Position numbers and translations under genes: made by a program. A DNA stretch of 64,000 bases from Notolepis coatsorum. Its lineage: Eukaryota > Chordata > Actinopteri > Aulopiformes > Paralepididae. Of this stretch, positions 23,588 through 34,548 are shown one piece after another (within the stretch, counting starts at the first letter, position 1; each line of letters starts with the position of its first letter). The stretch is from assembly GCA_963971535.1 (NCBI GenBank), contig OZ020590.1:153182034-153246033 (forward strand), given 5' to 3'. The notes beneath the pieces were generated by a model. It did not search any database and was not told the origin of the DNA. It saw only the letters and a list, made by a program, of their open reading frames with translations.

Positions 23588-24340
23588 GTGGGTGAGTTGG
23601 TTGGTGGGTGGGTGCATTAGTTTGGTTGGTTGGTTCATTAGATTGGTTTGTTGGTGGGTGAGTTGGTTGGTTGGTTGGTTGGTTGGTTGATGCATTAATT
23701 TGGTTGGTTCATTAGATTGGTTGGTTGGTGGGTGAGTTGGTTGGTTGGTGCATTAGTTTGGTTGGTTCATTAGATTGGTTGCTTGGTGGGTGAGTTGGTG
23801 GGTGTATTAGTTTGGTTGGTTCATTAGATTGGTTGCTTGGTGGGTGAGTTGGTGGGTGTATTAGTTTGGTTGGTTGGTTCATTAGATTGGTTGCTTGGTG
23901 GGGGTGTATTAGTTTGGTTGGTTGGTTCATTAGATTGGTTGGTTGGTGGGTGAGTTGGTTGGTTGGTGCATTAGTTTGGTTGGTTCATTAGATTGGTTGC
24001 TTGGTGGGTGAGTTGGTGGGTGTATTAGTTTGGTTGGTTGGTTCATTAGATTGGTTGGTTGGTTGGTGCATTAGTTTGGTTGGTTCATTAGATTGGTTGC
24101 TTGGTGGGTGAGTTGGTGGGTGTATTAGTTTGGTTGGTTGGTTCATTAGATTGGTTGCTTGGTGGGGGTGTATTAGTTTGGTTGGTTGGTTCATTAGATT
24201 GGTTTGTTGGTGGGTGAGTTGGTTGGTTGGTGGGTGCATTAGTTTGGTTGGTTCATTAGATTGGTTGCTTGGTGGGTGAGTTGGTGGGTGTATTAGTTTG
24301 GTTGGTTTGTTCATTAGATTGGTTGGTTGGTTGGTGCATG
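23588..24340. repeat. TTGG-rich satellite, right part
   Basis: It continues the array from 13890. A higher-order unit with TTGCTTGGTGGGTGAGTTGG recurs at about 54 bp (for example 23779 and 23833). The frames in it are repeat artefacts. Confidence 0.92.
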
Positions 24341-25143
24341 CAGCATGCGTGTGTTCACTTGATCACTTCCTCAGTTACACAGTTAGCCGTGCTGCAGCAC
24401 CAGATTGGTCTCAACAGCTGCATACCCTTCTGAATACCTTGGAAGCTCTGTTGGTGTCATTTCAGCCCATCGGCGTATTTAGACCACTATCACGGGCACG
24501 TGCCCTAGTGATCATCATTTGTGCCCCAGTGATTACATAATAATTCTTATTTTTTTTTTACTTCGCTTTGAAATATTATAGTGAAATATTTCGCACTGTT
24601 TTTGATTTATCTTGTTGAAATCCTCCAACAGGCTCTTTTTTGTAGGTTGAATGGTTTGCACACCCCTATGACAGAGGCTGAGCATACATGGTACATCCCA
24701 CCAGCTGACTGAGTCAGCTGGCAGCGCAGTTGATCCAGGTAAACAGTAAACACACACACAGTGCTCGACGAGGCACCACGTTTCAAATGGACATCAGAAA
24801 GTGCTTCGCCAAAGCGTTGCAGAGTAAAAATTAGAGAGGTAAGAGTTATAAGGCTGTCAAGAAAGCCTGCATGAATTTGAAGAATCTCCCATTAACCACA
24901 ACGTTACCGGAGGAATTAGCTGCTAGAATAGGCACTGACTATATCTGGTAAGCACGTTGTCGTATGGTCGTAAAACGTGCGTGCATACCAGATATAGGCT
25001 AGCCTAGCTAGGACCTTTATACAGTAATAGCCTATCTATCTGCCTATGCCAGTAATTTTTATATTCTGCAGTTGTCTTTTGGAACAGTCTGCCCAGTGAC
25101 TTGAAAATCGTCAATGCTGTTAGATTCAACTAAGTCCAGCCTG
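24341..25143. other. No gene seen
   Basis: Unique-looking sequence between the satellite and a LINE-B tail. Short frames only, no recognised domain. Confidence 0.5.
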
Positions 25144-25490
25144 AAGACTGAATGAATGAATGAATGAATGAATGAATGAATGAATGAATGAATGAATGAA
25201 TGAATGAATGAATGAATGAATGAATGAATGAATGAATGAATGAATGAAAACTGTATTTAACAGATTGCAGAATGGATACAATACAGTACGGCTCAATACA
25301 CACAATTGTTAAGGGGATGCAGACCAGAGAAAGACGTTTGTCTTGTTTACATCAGGGTCCCCCATTTTCAATTCATAGTGACATTTATGACATAGGGACA
25401 TACATGACATTATAGGTATTTTAGTACTGTTACATTTGTGACATATACGATATGCAAATACACAGTACTGTTACCCATAGATCCTGACAG
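25144..25490 (-). mobile_element. LINE-B 3' UTR fragment with (TGAA)n tail
   Basis: About 25 TGAA units (25149-25248) followed by the LINE-B 3' end (TTTAACAGATTGCAGAATGG) in reverse. Only the 3' UTR is left. Confidence 0.85.
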
Positions 25491-25988
25491 AGTATATGAT
25501 GGGCAAGGCTCAAAAGGGACTATAATTAACCTAGACACTCAGCAAAAAGGCACCCTTGCATGTTTATGAGTCTGTTATGTATAAATAGTAAATGGTATAA
25601 TATGTGATGTGTCATGTCTGTATGATGCATGTCTAAGCATGTCATTCCTATCTATATATCTTTTTAAATCTATTCTATTCTACAATTTTATTGCACTGCA
25701 CTATTGCACTATTTTACTATTTATCTTGCTCCTTTTATTGTCTATTTAAAAACTGAATCAATCAATATTCCTATATATATATAACATTATTTTCATGTTG
25801 CTCCAGACAAAGTGCAAAGTGCAAGAGGTGTTCAATGCAAGTAAAGCACTTTAAACTTTAAGTATGACTAAATGCTTTCTTGACTATATATATAGTAACT
25901 GTTCCAAAATGCATAGATTTCTATGTATTTTAGGGGTTTGGGGGGCTAGCTCTTTTTAATATAAATGTCAGATTGTTTTATTTATTTC
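25491..25988. other. No gene seen; short repeat shared with the right BEL flank
   Basis: AT-rich. Bases about 25916-25955 (ATAGATTTCTATGTATTTTA and a GTTTGGGGGGCT word) resemble 33495-33540 on the other side of the BEL element. Confidence 0.5.
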
Positions 25989-25993
25989 ATAGA

Positions 25994-26504
25994 TGTAACT
26001 GAGGGGTACAATTCCCTGACTGTATTACTAGATATGATACTTACTACCACTACCTTTGTACTTAATATTCGGCCACCCAGTACTCGGCATAAATATATTA
26101 TGATGAACACTGTCACGTAGATGAAACGGATCCAACACAAATGTACGAAGTCGAAGTATGCGTTTATTACTACACAGCAATGGTGTGTAGAGCAAGCACT
26201 TAATCACTTAATTACATTTATGAATTGAAATAGTATGCACTTTTATGGCAAAGAGTATTCGTTGGTATATCAATAGAGAATGTCCAATCTCTGGTGGCGC
26301 AGGCGGTAAATATACGACCTGGAATAGTTAAGGAATAACAGCAATGATACTTTAATGATTATAAGACTGGATACACTAAAGGGGGTAATCCGGTCGCTTG
26401 TAAGACAACAGGAGTAGGAGGGGGGGGGGGTAGAGTCTGGCTGCCTCGTCCGGCCAAGGGTATCCTGGGTGAACCCACAGTTGTGCAGTTCGGTGCGCCA
26501 TAAA
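25994..26504 (-). repeat. BEL 3' LTR, truncated to about 510 bp
   Basis: Nearly identical to 32063-32572. It lacks the U3-side roughly 920 bp. The junction near 26504 runs straight into integrase sequence. A G-run at about 26418-26429 has a slightly different length from the one in the 5' LTR. Confidence 0.88.
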
Positions 26505-26610
26505 GGGCTGTCTTTATGGAACGCACTTCCCGTTCCCAAGTACCACCGAAGTGGGGTGCGTTTGGGGGGTTGAATTGGAAGTCAATCTGTGCTGGAGCGA
26601 GGTGGGTCTT
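26505..26610 (-). pseudogene. BEL integrase remnant (end of catalytic core)
   Basis: It reads KTHLAPAQIDFQFNPPNAPH and then GGTWEREVRSIK with the catalytic Glu, as in the plus-strand copies. On one side is the LINE at 26611, on the other a deletion into the LTR. Confidence 0.8.
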
Positions 26611-27284
26611 AAGTTCAAGTTCAAGTTCAAGTTCTTTAATAGTTGTCATACAGAAGTACAGAATACTTTCATACAAAATGCTTCTTACTGTTACGCTCCA
26701 GAGACTGTGCTAGACAAGATAGTATCAAATAACATAATAACATAATATAGCATGAATTTAGAAGAAGAAAATGAGGTCACAGTGTTCGGTATAGACATAT
26801 GTACAATGTTCTGAGTTACCATATAATATACAATACACAATACTATGCAGTGTACTAATGTACAGTACTATCTAGTGCAAAGCAGAAATGGGATGAGGTA
26901 CAATTTTAGGTACAATTTACAGTAAGGTGTACGAGTTGTAGTGCAATCCTTCATCCATAAATATAAAGTGTGGGGAGTGGGTGCTACAGTGTGTTTGTTT
27001 AAAGTGGGTGTGTGCTATAAAGTGTGTGGAGTGGGTGCTACAGTGTGTTTGTTTAAAGTGGGTGTGTGCGTGTGGATGTGTGTGCTATGTGCGTTTGGTG
27101 GTTGTTGTTGTGTAGTGTTCATTCATTGTTCGTTTAGCAGCCTGATGGCCTGGGGATAGAAGCTACTTCTGAGTCTTTCTGTGCTCGCCTTGAGACTCCT
27201 GTATCGCTTGCCTGACCGCAGCAGTTCGAAGAGGCAGTTGTTCGGGTGACTGGAGTCTTTAATGATTCTCTTAGCCTTGCCCAT
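26611..27284 (-). mobile_element. LINE-A (L2/CR1-like) 3' fragment in the integrase
   Basis: On the minus strand it starts at the [20 protein letters not shown] block, ends the ORF at RLLNEQ, then has the 3' UTR and a tail of AACTTG-type repeats. It is the same family as 49880-53562. The UTR carries a tandem duplication of about 60 bp (TTTAAAGTGGGTGTGTG). It splits the BEL integrase between GPEL and KTHLAP. Confidence 0.87.
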
Positions 27285-27345
27285 AGTTCTGGGCCCATAG
27301 CTTGGAAGCTCTCTCTCAGCTCTCTTTCGCCGCCTTTGAAGTTTG
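27285..27345 (-). pseudogene. BEL integrase remnant (start of the retained core)
   Basis: TNFKGGERELRESFQAMGPE, which follows the second catalytic Asp in the intact order. That Asp and everything before it back to the RNase H linker are deleted at about 27346. Confidence 0.75.
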
Positions 27346-30300
27346 TCCTTTGTTGTGCACTCTCTATGGTAGTGCAATCATCCATGTTGGGGTCCGCGGA
27401 GATAACAGTGCTCAATCCACAGAACACAGGCTTCTTATTCTCAGCCTCCTCCTGACTGGCTTCCCTCGGGATAGGCGTGGGCCACTCTCCTTCCGGGAGC
27501 TTTAGGAATGCTGGGCCGTCACTGTAGACATTGCGACGGGTGAGGTCATCTAGGGGCATTCCCCGGGTGATGACGTCAGCTGGGTTCTGTTTTGTATCAA
27601 CGTAGCGCCACTCTGTTTCTCCGGTTAACTCTTCGGTTAAGTCTTGAATCTCGGTGACTCTGACTCCCACGAAGACTTTGTACTTGCATGAGTCCGATTT
27701 GATCCATGCGAGTACTGCCGTGGAATCTGACCACAGGATTGTTCTAGACACCGGTATGGTGAGCTCACGTTGGATGAGCGTGGCTAGGTGCGCTCCGGCT
27801 AGGGCTGCGCAGAGCTCTAGGCGTGGGATAGATTGTTGCTTGCGTGGGGCTATTCTCGAGCGGGCGAGGACAAATGCTGTGTAGATCTCTCCCCCCTCTT
27901 CTTGGGCCCGCAAGTAGGCTACTGATCCGTATGCGACCTCTGAGGCGTCACTGAAGACGTGTAAGTCCATTTTACATGTCTCTGGCCTCACCGTGGGTGG
28001 GAAGTAGCTTCGGCGCATATTAACGCCTGGGAGTGAGTGGAGCTCCATCTCCCACTCTCTCCAGGTGGATGCAAGGTGTGCGGGAATGGGGTCGTCCCAG
28101 CCCTGGTCCTTGTCCCACAATGCTCGTACAATCATTTTTGCCCTGGTGGTGTACGGTAGAATACATCCTAGCGGGTCATATTGTCGGGCGAGTGTTGTGT
28201 ACACACTCCGTCTGGTGGTCGGCGCCGCCGCCGGCCTTCCCTGCTCCGTAGTCAGGGGCTTGTGTCTGTAGTGAAGCGAATCTGTTTTGAATCGCCACAC
28301 CAATCCCAGGGTCATCTCCTGGGCTTCTCCCGGGATTGTAGCCATCCAGGTCTCGCTGCTGGCTGCCTTGTCCTCGGAGGAGAGGCTGCGCAGTACTTGC
28401 GGATCGCTGCTGGCCCACTGCCTGAGATCAAAGCCGCCTTTGATCAATGAGGCGCGGAGTTTAATCAGGAGAGCCTCGGCTTCTTCCTGGGTTGAAAGGC
28501 TTTGTAGACAGTTGTCTACGTAGAAGCTGTTCTTTACGCTGTGTCGGACCTCTTCGTCCGCTGCTGGGTCCTCTGCTACATGTTTCTGTAGTGCAAATGT
28601 AGCACAGCAGGGGCTGCACGTCGTTCCGAAGGGGAGGACTTCCCATTGGTAGATGGCTGGGTGCTCATCTCCTGGCTTCTCTCTCCATAGGAACCGTAAC
28701 AGGGGCTTGTCCTCCTCTACTAATCTCACCTGCAGGAACATTCCTTTAATGTCCCCGCTGATGGCCACCTTTTCCTGGCGGAAGCGGAGTAGAACGCCGA
28801 GTAGGGAGGGGCCGAGTGTGGGACCGGGCAGTAACTCTTTATTCAGATTTTGGGATCCGATCTGGTAGCTGCAGTTAAATACTATGCGGTCTTTACCGTT
28901 GTGATGGACCTTGTGGTGAGGCACGTACCACGATTCAGTGGTCTGCTCAGCCTCTTTAATGTCCATCTTTGTGACGTGTCCCGCTGTGATGAGTTTCTCA
29001 ATCTCAGCGCGGTATACACTCTCTTGGGCGGGGTTCTTGGCTAAGCGCCGCTCCGTGTTCAGCAGGTACCGTTCTGTGGCGTCTGTCTTGGCGTGGAAAG
29101 TAGGCATTCCTTCTCGCCGCAGGAGTGGCGTGGCGTATCTCAACACGCCGTTGACCGGGACTCTCTTGGTCCCTGTCTCGAGGAGGTGAATGGCGTAAAT
29201 GTCATCTTTAGAGCGAATGTCTTTCTTTCCGTTCTTAAAGGGCATTTGTTCCAAGGTCCATAACCGCTCTACGTGTTGCAGGAGTGCGGTTTCTCCCTCT
29301 GTGACTCGGGAGTGGAGACATCTAGTGGCTGTACTTCGGTTGAGAGATTTGGCGAGCGGGCCTTGGAGAGTCCATCCCAAACGGGTCTCGACTGCTGCAG
29401 GACAGCCTCGGGGTCCGGTATGAACCCGGTCTATCGGGACAATGAGGTCTGCATGGTCGGAGCCTATCAACAGGGTCGGCATAGCATTGTCTATGAGCGG
29501 GATCGGTAACTTGCGCAGATGTGCATATTTCTCCATCAGCTTGGCGACGGGGTATGTGTACCGCGACAGTCCTATTTCTTGGCTGGTGAAAGCGTCTGTA
29601 ATCTGGTACCGTCGCTCAGGCTGGCCGCTTGCTGCGATAGAGAATGAGACATTCTCGCCCTTTATCGTCTTCAAATCTCGTCTTATTGTCCGAATTGTCA
29701 TTTGGGTTTCGCTTCCCCGCAGCCCTAGCTGGGCCGCAGCGGAGGCGAGCAGAAGGGTCTTCTCTGACCCGTCATCGAGGACGGCGTAAGTGTCCAGGAC
29801 TTTATTCTGGTAGCTTAGTGTCACACGCACTACTTTTAGGAGTACTCGGGCTCCACTGCTGCTGACGGGATCGATGTACATGACGCTCGCTTTGCTGCTG
29901 GATGGTGCGGGTGAAGGGCGCCGTCTGTTACTGTCGTGAAGTATGTCCAGATGGGCTCCATCGCACTTGGTGCACCCTTTCTTTAAGCGGCATTCGGCTG
30001 CCATGTGTGAGCGCGCACAGCGAAAACAGCGCTTGTTGGACTTTATCCATTGACTTGCTTCCTCCGCGTTCAGCTTGGGGAAGGAGTCACATTGCGCTAG
30101 CCAGTGTTCTTTCTCACAGTAGGGGCACACTATCTTCCACTTCTCCGTTCTGGAGGGGGTACTGTGGCTCCTGCTGCTCGGTACTGACTCCGATTGGTGC
30201 ATCACAGTCACCGATCTTCTTCCATCATTTAGTCGTCTGGTTCCTTCTCTGGAGCCAGGGGTGCTCCGTCCGAATGTATCTAGCCGTAGGCTGCTGACTT

Positions 30301-30841
30301 CTCTCGCCAGGAAGTCTGCTAGATCGAGGAGGTTCGGTTCGGGACTATTCGGGTCTCGGTGGTCTCTCTGCCGCCTAAAACGCTCCTGTCGAGCGGGCGG
30401 CAGCTTCTCCAAGATCCTTTCCACATTTGAGTTGGCGTAAAGTTCATGCCTCCCCTTCTCTCTCTGCGCTCCCAACATCCCTACCAGGGACTGCACTCTG
30501 ATGGACAGGTCGTCCAGTGCTCGATTATCTATTGCTGGGGGTAAGCGGTCGATGTGTCGGATCTCCTGGATCACGTAATCCCATATGCGCCCATACCTCT
30601 GGTCCAATGCTACCAGCGCTGCTGTGTATGGGGTGGTGGAAGTCGCGTAGGCGAGCGCTATATTATGTGCGCGGGGTACCTTTAAGTGCTTCAGTAGGAT
30701 GGCGTATTTATGGCGTTCATCCAATACATCCACCAACATGGTCTCCAGACACATGCGGAGTTCTGTATACTGGGCCCGGTTCTCTTGGGTGAAGTCGGGT
30801 ACCATAGGCGTGCCAATGTATGACGCTGACTGTGGATACAT
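27346..30841 (-). CDS. BEL/Pao gag(C-term)-protease-RT-RNase H polyprotein
   Basis: One long open frame of about 1165 codons before the integrase remnant. In order on the protein: gag-like region to about 165, three Cys/His zinc motifs at about 235-300 (CPYCEKEHWLAQC, CFRCARSHMAAEC, CTKCDGAHLDILH), an aspartic protease with DDG near 350 (AVLDDGSEKTLL), RT at about 560-800 with GDIKGMF and FYVDNCL (Asn in place of the second Asp of YVDD), and RNase H at about 960-1110 with FSDASEVAYG, RLELCAALAGA and LWSDSTAVLAW. The first ATG at 30841 may be only an internal Met: the frame overlaps the upstream gag frame by 150 bp and probably needs a frameshift to be reached. It is open over its length but has no working integrase. 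Confidence 0.88.
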
Positions 30842-31992
30842 CGGCGAGCGTTGGGGGAGAGGCCTCCTAGGCGAGTCTCCTCCCGCTCCTTGGTATGGGC
30901 TGGTACCGGCAGTGTACCATGGCCCGCTTGTCCAGGTGCTGTTCCTCGGTGCGGGTCGTGCTCACCCGGGTATAGAGTCGGGGGTCTGTAGCGCAGCTCC
31001 GCGGGAGTATAGCCTGGGCTGTACCGGACCTCCTGGTCCGGTAGAGTACTGTGCTGTCGTCGGGCGTGGTTCTCCTCCTCTTCCTCTTCGTCTTCAGTTA
31101 GGTCATCCAGTGCTTGTAGTCTCTGGTTTAGCCTCTCCACAGGATATGCTGCTCCTTCCCGGTTGCTAGGTCTCGCTTGGACCGGTGGGGGGAGGTGGTC
31201 TGTGGGGGGTATAGACCTCGTCTGTTGGTCAAGTTCAGGGTTGTTTACTCGGCTAGGGGATGCCGCCCTGGAGGTGTGTCTAGACGAGTTCCTGGAGCCT
31301 CTGGCGGAGGGAGAGGGTGTTGTCCGTCTGATCAGCTGTTCTATTAGTTGCGCTTGCTGTCTGTCGCGCTCTGCGTCCCGTAGAGCACCAGCAGCTGCTC
31401 GCTGGCTGTCTGCTCCGTCTCGGGCCACATTCTCTTCCCTCTGAATGCGTCTTATTTCTAGACGTATATGCTCTTCTTCGCTCCGCTGCTGGATCTGCAG
31501 TCGGTCGCGTTCAGCAGCGGCGTTCAGGCTGATGAGGAAGGCCTGCTGTAGGGTCCTCTCTGCCTCGCTGGGAGAAGGCGGTTGTATAGGGGAGCCTTCC
31601 CTCGGGGTACTCCTTGCGGAGCCTTGGAGCTCTATCTCCACGGTGCTCTCCCCGTCTTCTTCCGTGCCGAGTTCTCTCTCGGTAGCGTTGTATTCCTCCC
31701 GGGACTCATCGGGGACTACTTCTTCAGTACTGGCGGGGTGTGAAGTCATGTCTGGTTCCCACTGGTCCCCACCGTGAACTTGGTCAGTTACATTAGAACC
31801 CGTAGGGGCCTCTATGGTCGGGGTAGTCTGGGCGTTGGGGTTAGACATACTTTTACTTTCTAGTTTTACCGCGTTTACTGTTAGTAGAAGACTAGGTTGT
31901 TGACTGACAGCGTAAGCCTCTAAGTACTGAGGGAGCCGTCGTTCGCGCTGCGGGCGTTGGTTAGGAGGATCGTTTCGTGGAGTGTTCATCAT
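30691..31992 (-). CDS. BEL/Pao gag, N-terminal frame
   Basis: The likely start is the double ATG at 31992-31987 (MMNTPRNDPP); an upstream ATG at 32016 is in the same frame. The protein is rich in Glu, Arg and Gln with a long predicted coiled coil (EEHIRLEIRRIQREENVARD, RQQAQLIEQLIRR) and acidic patches (LTEDEEEEEE). Its last 50 codons overlap the pol frame and look like out-of-frame reading, so the biological product most likely shifts frame between about 30841 and 30691, or one base was gained or lost. Whether the shift is programmed cannot be told. Confidence 0.7.
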   Translation of the reverse strand: MMNTPRNDPPNQRPQRERRLPQYLEAYAVSQQPSLLLTVNAVKLESKSMSNPNAQTTPTIEAPTGSNVTDQVHGGDQWEPDMTSHPASTEEVVPDESREEYNATERELGTEEDGESTVEIELQGSARSTPREGSPIQPPSPSEAERTLQQAFLISLNAAAERDRLQIQQRSEEEHIRLEIRRIQREENVARDGADSQRAAAGALRDAERDRQQAQLIEQLIRRTTPSPSARGSRNSSRHTSRAASPSRVNNPELDQQTRSIPPTDHLPPPVQARPSNREGAAYPVERLNQRLQALDDLTEDEEEEEENHARRQHSTLPDQEVRYSPGYTPAELRYRPPTLYPGEHDPHRGTAPGQAGHGTLPVPAHTKEREETRLGGLSPNARRCIHSQRHTLARLWYPTSPKRTGPSIQNSACVWRPCWWMYWMNAINTPSY

Positions 31993-32042
31993 AGGCCATT
32001 TCAATATTAATAACACTATATTAATATTACACTAATTACCCT

Positions 32043-32060
32043 CCGGCTCGAAGGACCAAT
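32043..32060 (-). other. Primer-binding site candidate of the BEL element
   Basis: Two bases after the 5' LTR the minus strand reads TGGTCCTTCGAGCCGGAG. TGG complementing a CCA end is the usual form. I could not assign the tRNA. Confidence 0.6.
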
Positions 32061-32062
32061 TG

Positions 32063-33494
32063 TAACTGAGGGGTACAATTCCCTGACTGTATTACTAGAT
32101 ATGATACTTACTACCACTACCTTTGTACTTAATATTCGGCCACCCAGTACTCGGCATAAATATATTATGATGAACACTGTCACGTAGATGAAACGGATCC
32201 AACACAAATGTACGAAGTCGAAGTATGCGTTTATTACTACACAGCAATGGTGTGTAGAGCAAGCACTTAATCACTTAATTACATTTATGAATTGAAATAG
32301 TATGCACTTTTATGGCAAAGAGTATTCGTTGGTATATCAATAGAGAATGTCCAATCTCTGGTGGCGCAGGCGGTAAATATACGACCTGGAATAGTTAAGG
32401 AATAACAGCAATGATACTTTAATGATTATAAGACTGGATACACTAAAGGGGGTAATCCGGTCGCTTGTAAGACAACAGGAGTAGGAGGGGGGGGGGGGTA
32501 GAGTCTGGCTGCCTCGTCCGGCCAAGGGTATCCTGGGTGAACCCACAGTTGTGCAGTTCGGTGCGCCAGCGATCCTTGGACCACAGATGAAAGCAGTTGG
32601 ACTCTCTGTGAGCCGGCTCTCTCCGGTCCACGGGGGAGAGACGTGAAGCGACCTCGTCTTGCAGAGCGTCTCCTCACCTTGCGTCCTCTCCAGGGGGGGG
32701 GGGTTCCAACACACGGCAGTGTCGGGGGTCTTTATCCATGGAATAATCACTGTATACAAAGCATAATCCGTGCCTGGGAAGGCGGGCTGTCGTCGGTAGA
32801 ATAATCCGGTATGCAGGTCCACTCGCTCGTCGGCTCTGGGGCTCCTCGGGTGCAGTCTCACATGGGGTCGACCATCCTGGATAAGCAGCCAGTTCTCTGC
32901 CCGAAACGATGGGGTGCTGGCTACGGTAGTATTCTCACCGTACGAAGCACTATATATTAACAGACTATTATTAGCTTAATAGACTACGTCCAACTCGACG
33001 ATATAGTGCCAAATATGACTATTCAAATATTAATATACACGATGTCTCAATACCGATGGTAGGCCGAACTTGGCCTTACTCCCACACGTGGCGTCGCGGG
33101 GAGGCTTTACGTCTGTGACTCTATTGGAGGGTAAGAAACTGGACTGAAAAGGAAGTCCTACTTTAGTAGCGCAGTATATATACGCACTATGAACAAATAG
33201 TACCGTTAGTGGTGCGGTAGCCAGATTCCTACGCGGAACTAGGACTTGTTCGTACATGTTGAGCGGTACGTTTGAACTGGGTCTGGGGGGTATGGCAGCC
33301 TGGCACCAAGGTCTCGACCAATAGTAGAATGGAGACTATTATGGGATGTTCAGTAGGCTAGAATGGATATTCAATGCATATTGTACAAGGAATATACAAG
33401 GGATATCAGGGAATATTAGAGAATATACAAATACAATTAAATATATATATATAAATAAATATATATATTCGGTTTAATCTGGCCCTTCACAACA
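32063..33494 (-). repeat. BEL 5' LTR, 1432 bp
   Basis: Complete LTR with TGTTGTGAAGG...TTACA ends on the minus strand. It is the same family as 3122-4493 and 14494-16332 but diverged. A TATATATA lies near 33175-33182 and a G-run near 32486-32499. Confidence 0.9.
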
Positions 33495-33499
33495 ATAGA

Positions 33500-33905
33500 T
33501 GTCTATGCATTTCAGGAGTTTGGGGGGCTGGCTCCCGAAAATAATTAAATAACATAACCCTAACCTAACCCTAAAACCGAAATAAAGTTAAAAAAAAATA
33601 GTTACAAAATCCACACATTTTCGCCCACAAACCGGCCAAAACCGGCCACATTTTTTATATTTTGGTGCCCTTCTGTGCCCTAGTGAGGTGCTGGGTCTAG
33701 ATACGCCCCAGTTTCAGCCCCGACTTTGAACAATAGTTTGCACACACATAATAATACATAACCTTCTCTTACTCCCCCCTCTCGCTCTCTCCCTCTCCCT
33801 CCTCTTTCTATCACAAACACACTTACACCCACATAGCCTTCACATAACACACATCAATGTGGCCTTCTCAGCATACCATATTCACACTTCTCTCTCCCTC
33901 TCCTC

Positions 33906-33907
<2 letters not shown>
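33500..33907. other. No gene seen
   Basis: AT-rich. A short CCCTAACCTAACCCTA run near 33555 looks telomere-like but is only about three units. C/T-rich sequence leads into the CT microsatellite. Confidence 0.5.

Positions 33908-33998
<91 letters not shown>
33908..33998. repeat. (CT)n microsatellite
   Basis: About 45 uninterrupted CT units. Confidence 0.98.
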
Positions 33999-34001
<3 letters not shown>

Positions 34002-34149
34002 CCACACAGTCTTCTCACAGTCTGCATATCATATCTGTAACTCATAATCTGTACGTCAAGGTACCACTTAGTTATGTCTACTCGCAATGATGCTCACAGG
34101 CATTCTGTTTTGGTGAATTTCTTTTTATATCGTTTTTATCCAAAATTTT

Positions 34150-34356
34150 GTTCCTCACATTCACTCACACATTCACACACCGATGGCGGAGGCGACCATG
34201 CAAGGATCCAACCTGCTCATCGGGAGCAATTAGGGGTTAAGTGTCTTGCTCAAGGACACATCGACACGCTGCCCAGGAGGAGCGGGAATTTAACTGGGAA
34301 CCTTCTGACTACCAGACGACTGCTCTACCTCCTGAGCCACTGTCGCCCCACTGTCG
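34150..34356 (-). mobile_element. SINE-D copy, reverse orientation
   Basis: The minus strand reads a tRNA-like head followed by the GCAGCGTGTCGA, AAGACACTTAACCCCTAA and GCTCCCGATGAGCAGGTTGG-type body that is also seen at 45925-46165 and 47750-47880. It is not a working tRNA gene. Confidence 0.75.
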
Positions 34357-34435
34357 TTTTCATAGGGCACGAACCAAAGAGGTCGAGAACCTGACACACT
34401 ATGTTGCTTCCCTCATACAGTACATTGCTCTGCTG

Positions 34436-34437
34436 TG

Positions 34438-34532
<95 letters not shown>
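34436..34532. repeat. (TCA)n microsatellite
   Basis: About 31 TCA units with one TCG. It gives poly-His, poly-Ser, poly-Ile and poly-Met frames that are artefacts. Confidence 0.98.
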
Positions 34533-34548
34533 GTCATCATCATCAGCA

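Larger units (their letters stand above)
25994..33494 (-). mobile_element. BEL/Pao LTR retrotransposon, TSD ATAGA
   Basis: LTRs of the TGTTGTGAAGG...TGTAACTG family lie at both ends, with ATAGA at 25989-25993 and 33495-33499. Inside on the minus strand are a primer site, gag, protease, RT and RNase H. Damage: gag and pol are in different frames with a 150-bp overlap, the RNase H-integrase linker plus most of the integrase is deleted, a LINE is inserted in what remains, and a further deletion joins integrase directly to the middle of the 3' LTR. It is the best source here for the gag-pol of the family seen at 1-10442. Confidence 0.9.

Noticed and set aside
28033..31777. Many plus-strand frames of 60-156 codons
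   Set aside because: Antisense to the long BEL gag-pol frames; none has a recognisable domain.
33540..33575. Telomere-like CCCTAACC repeats
   Set aside because: Only about three imperfect units; not a telomere or a clear interstitial array.
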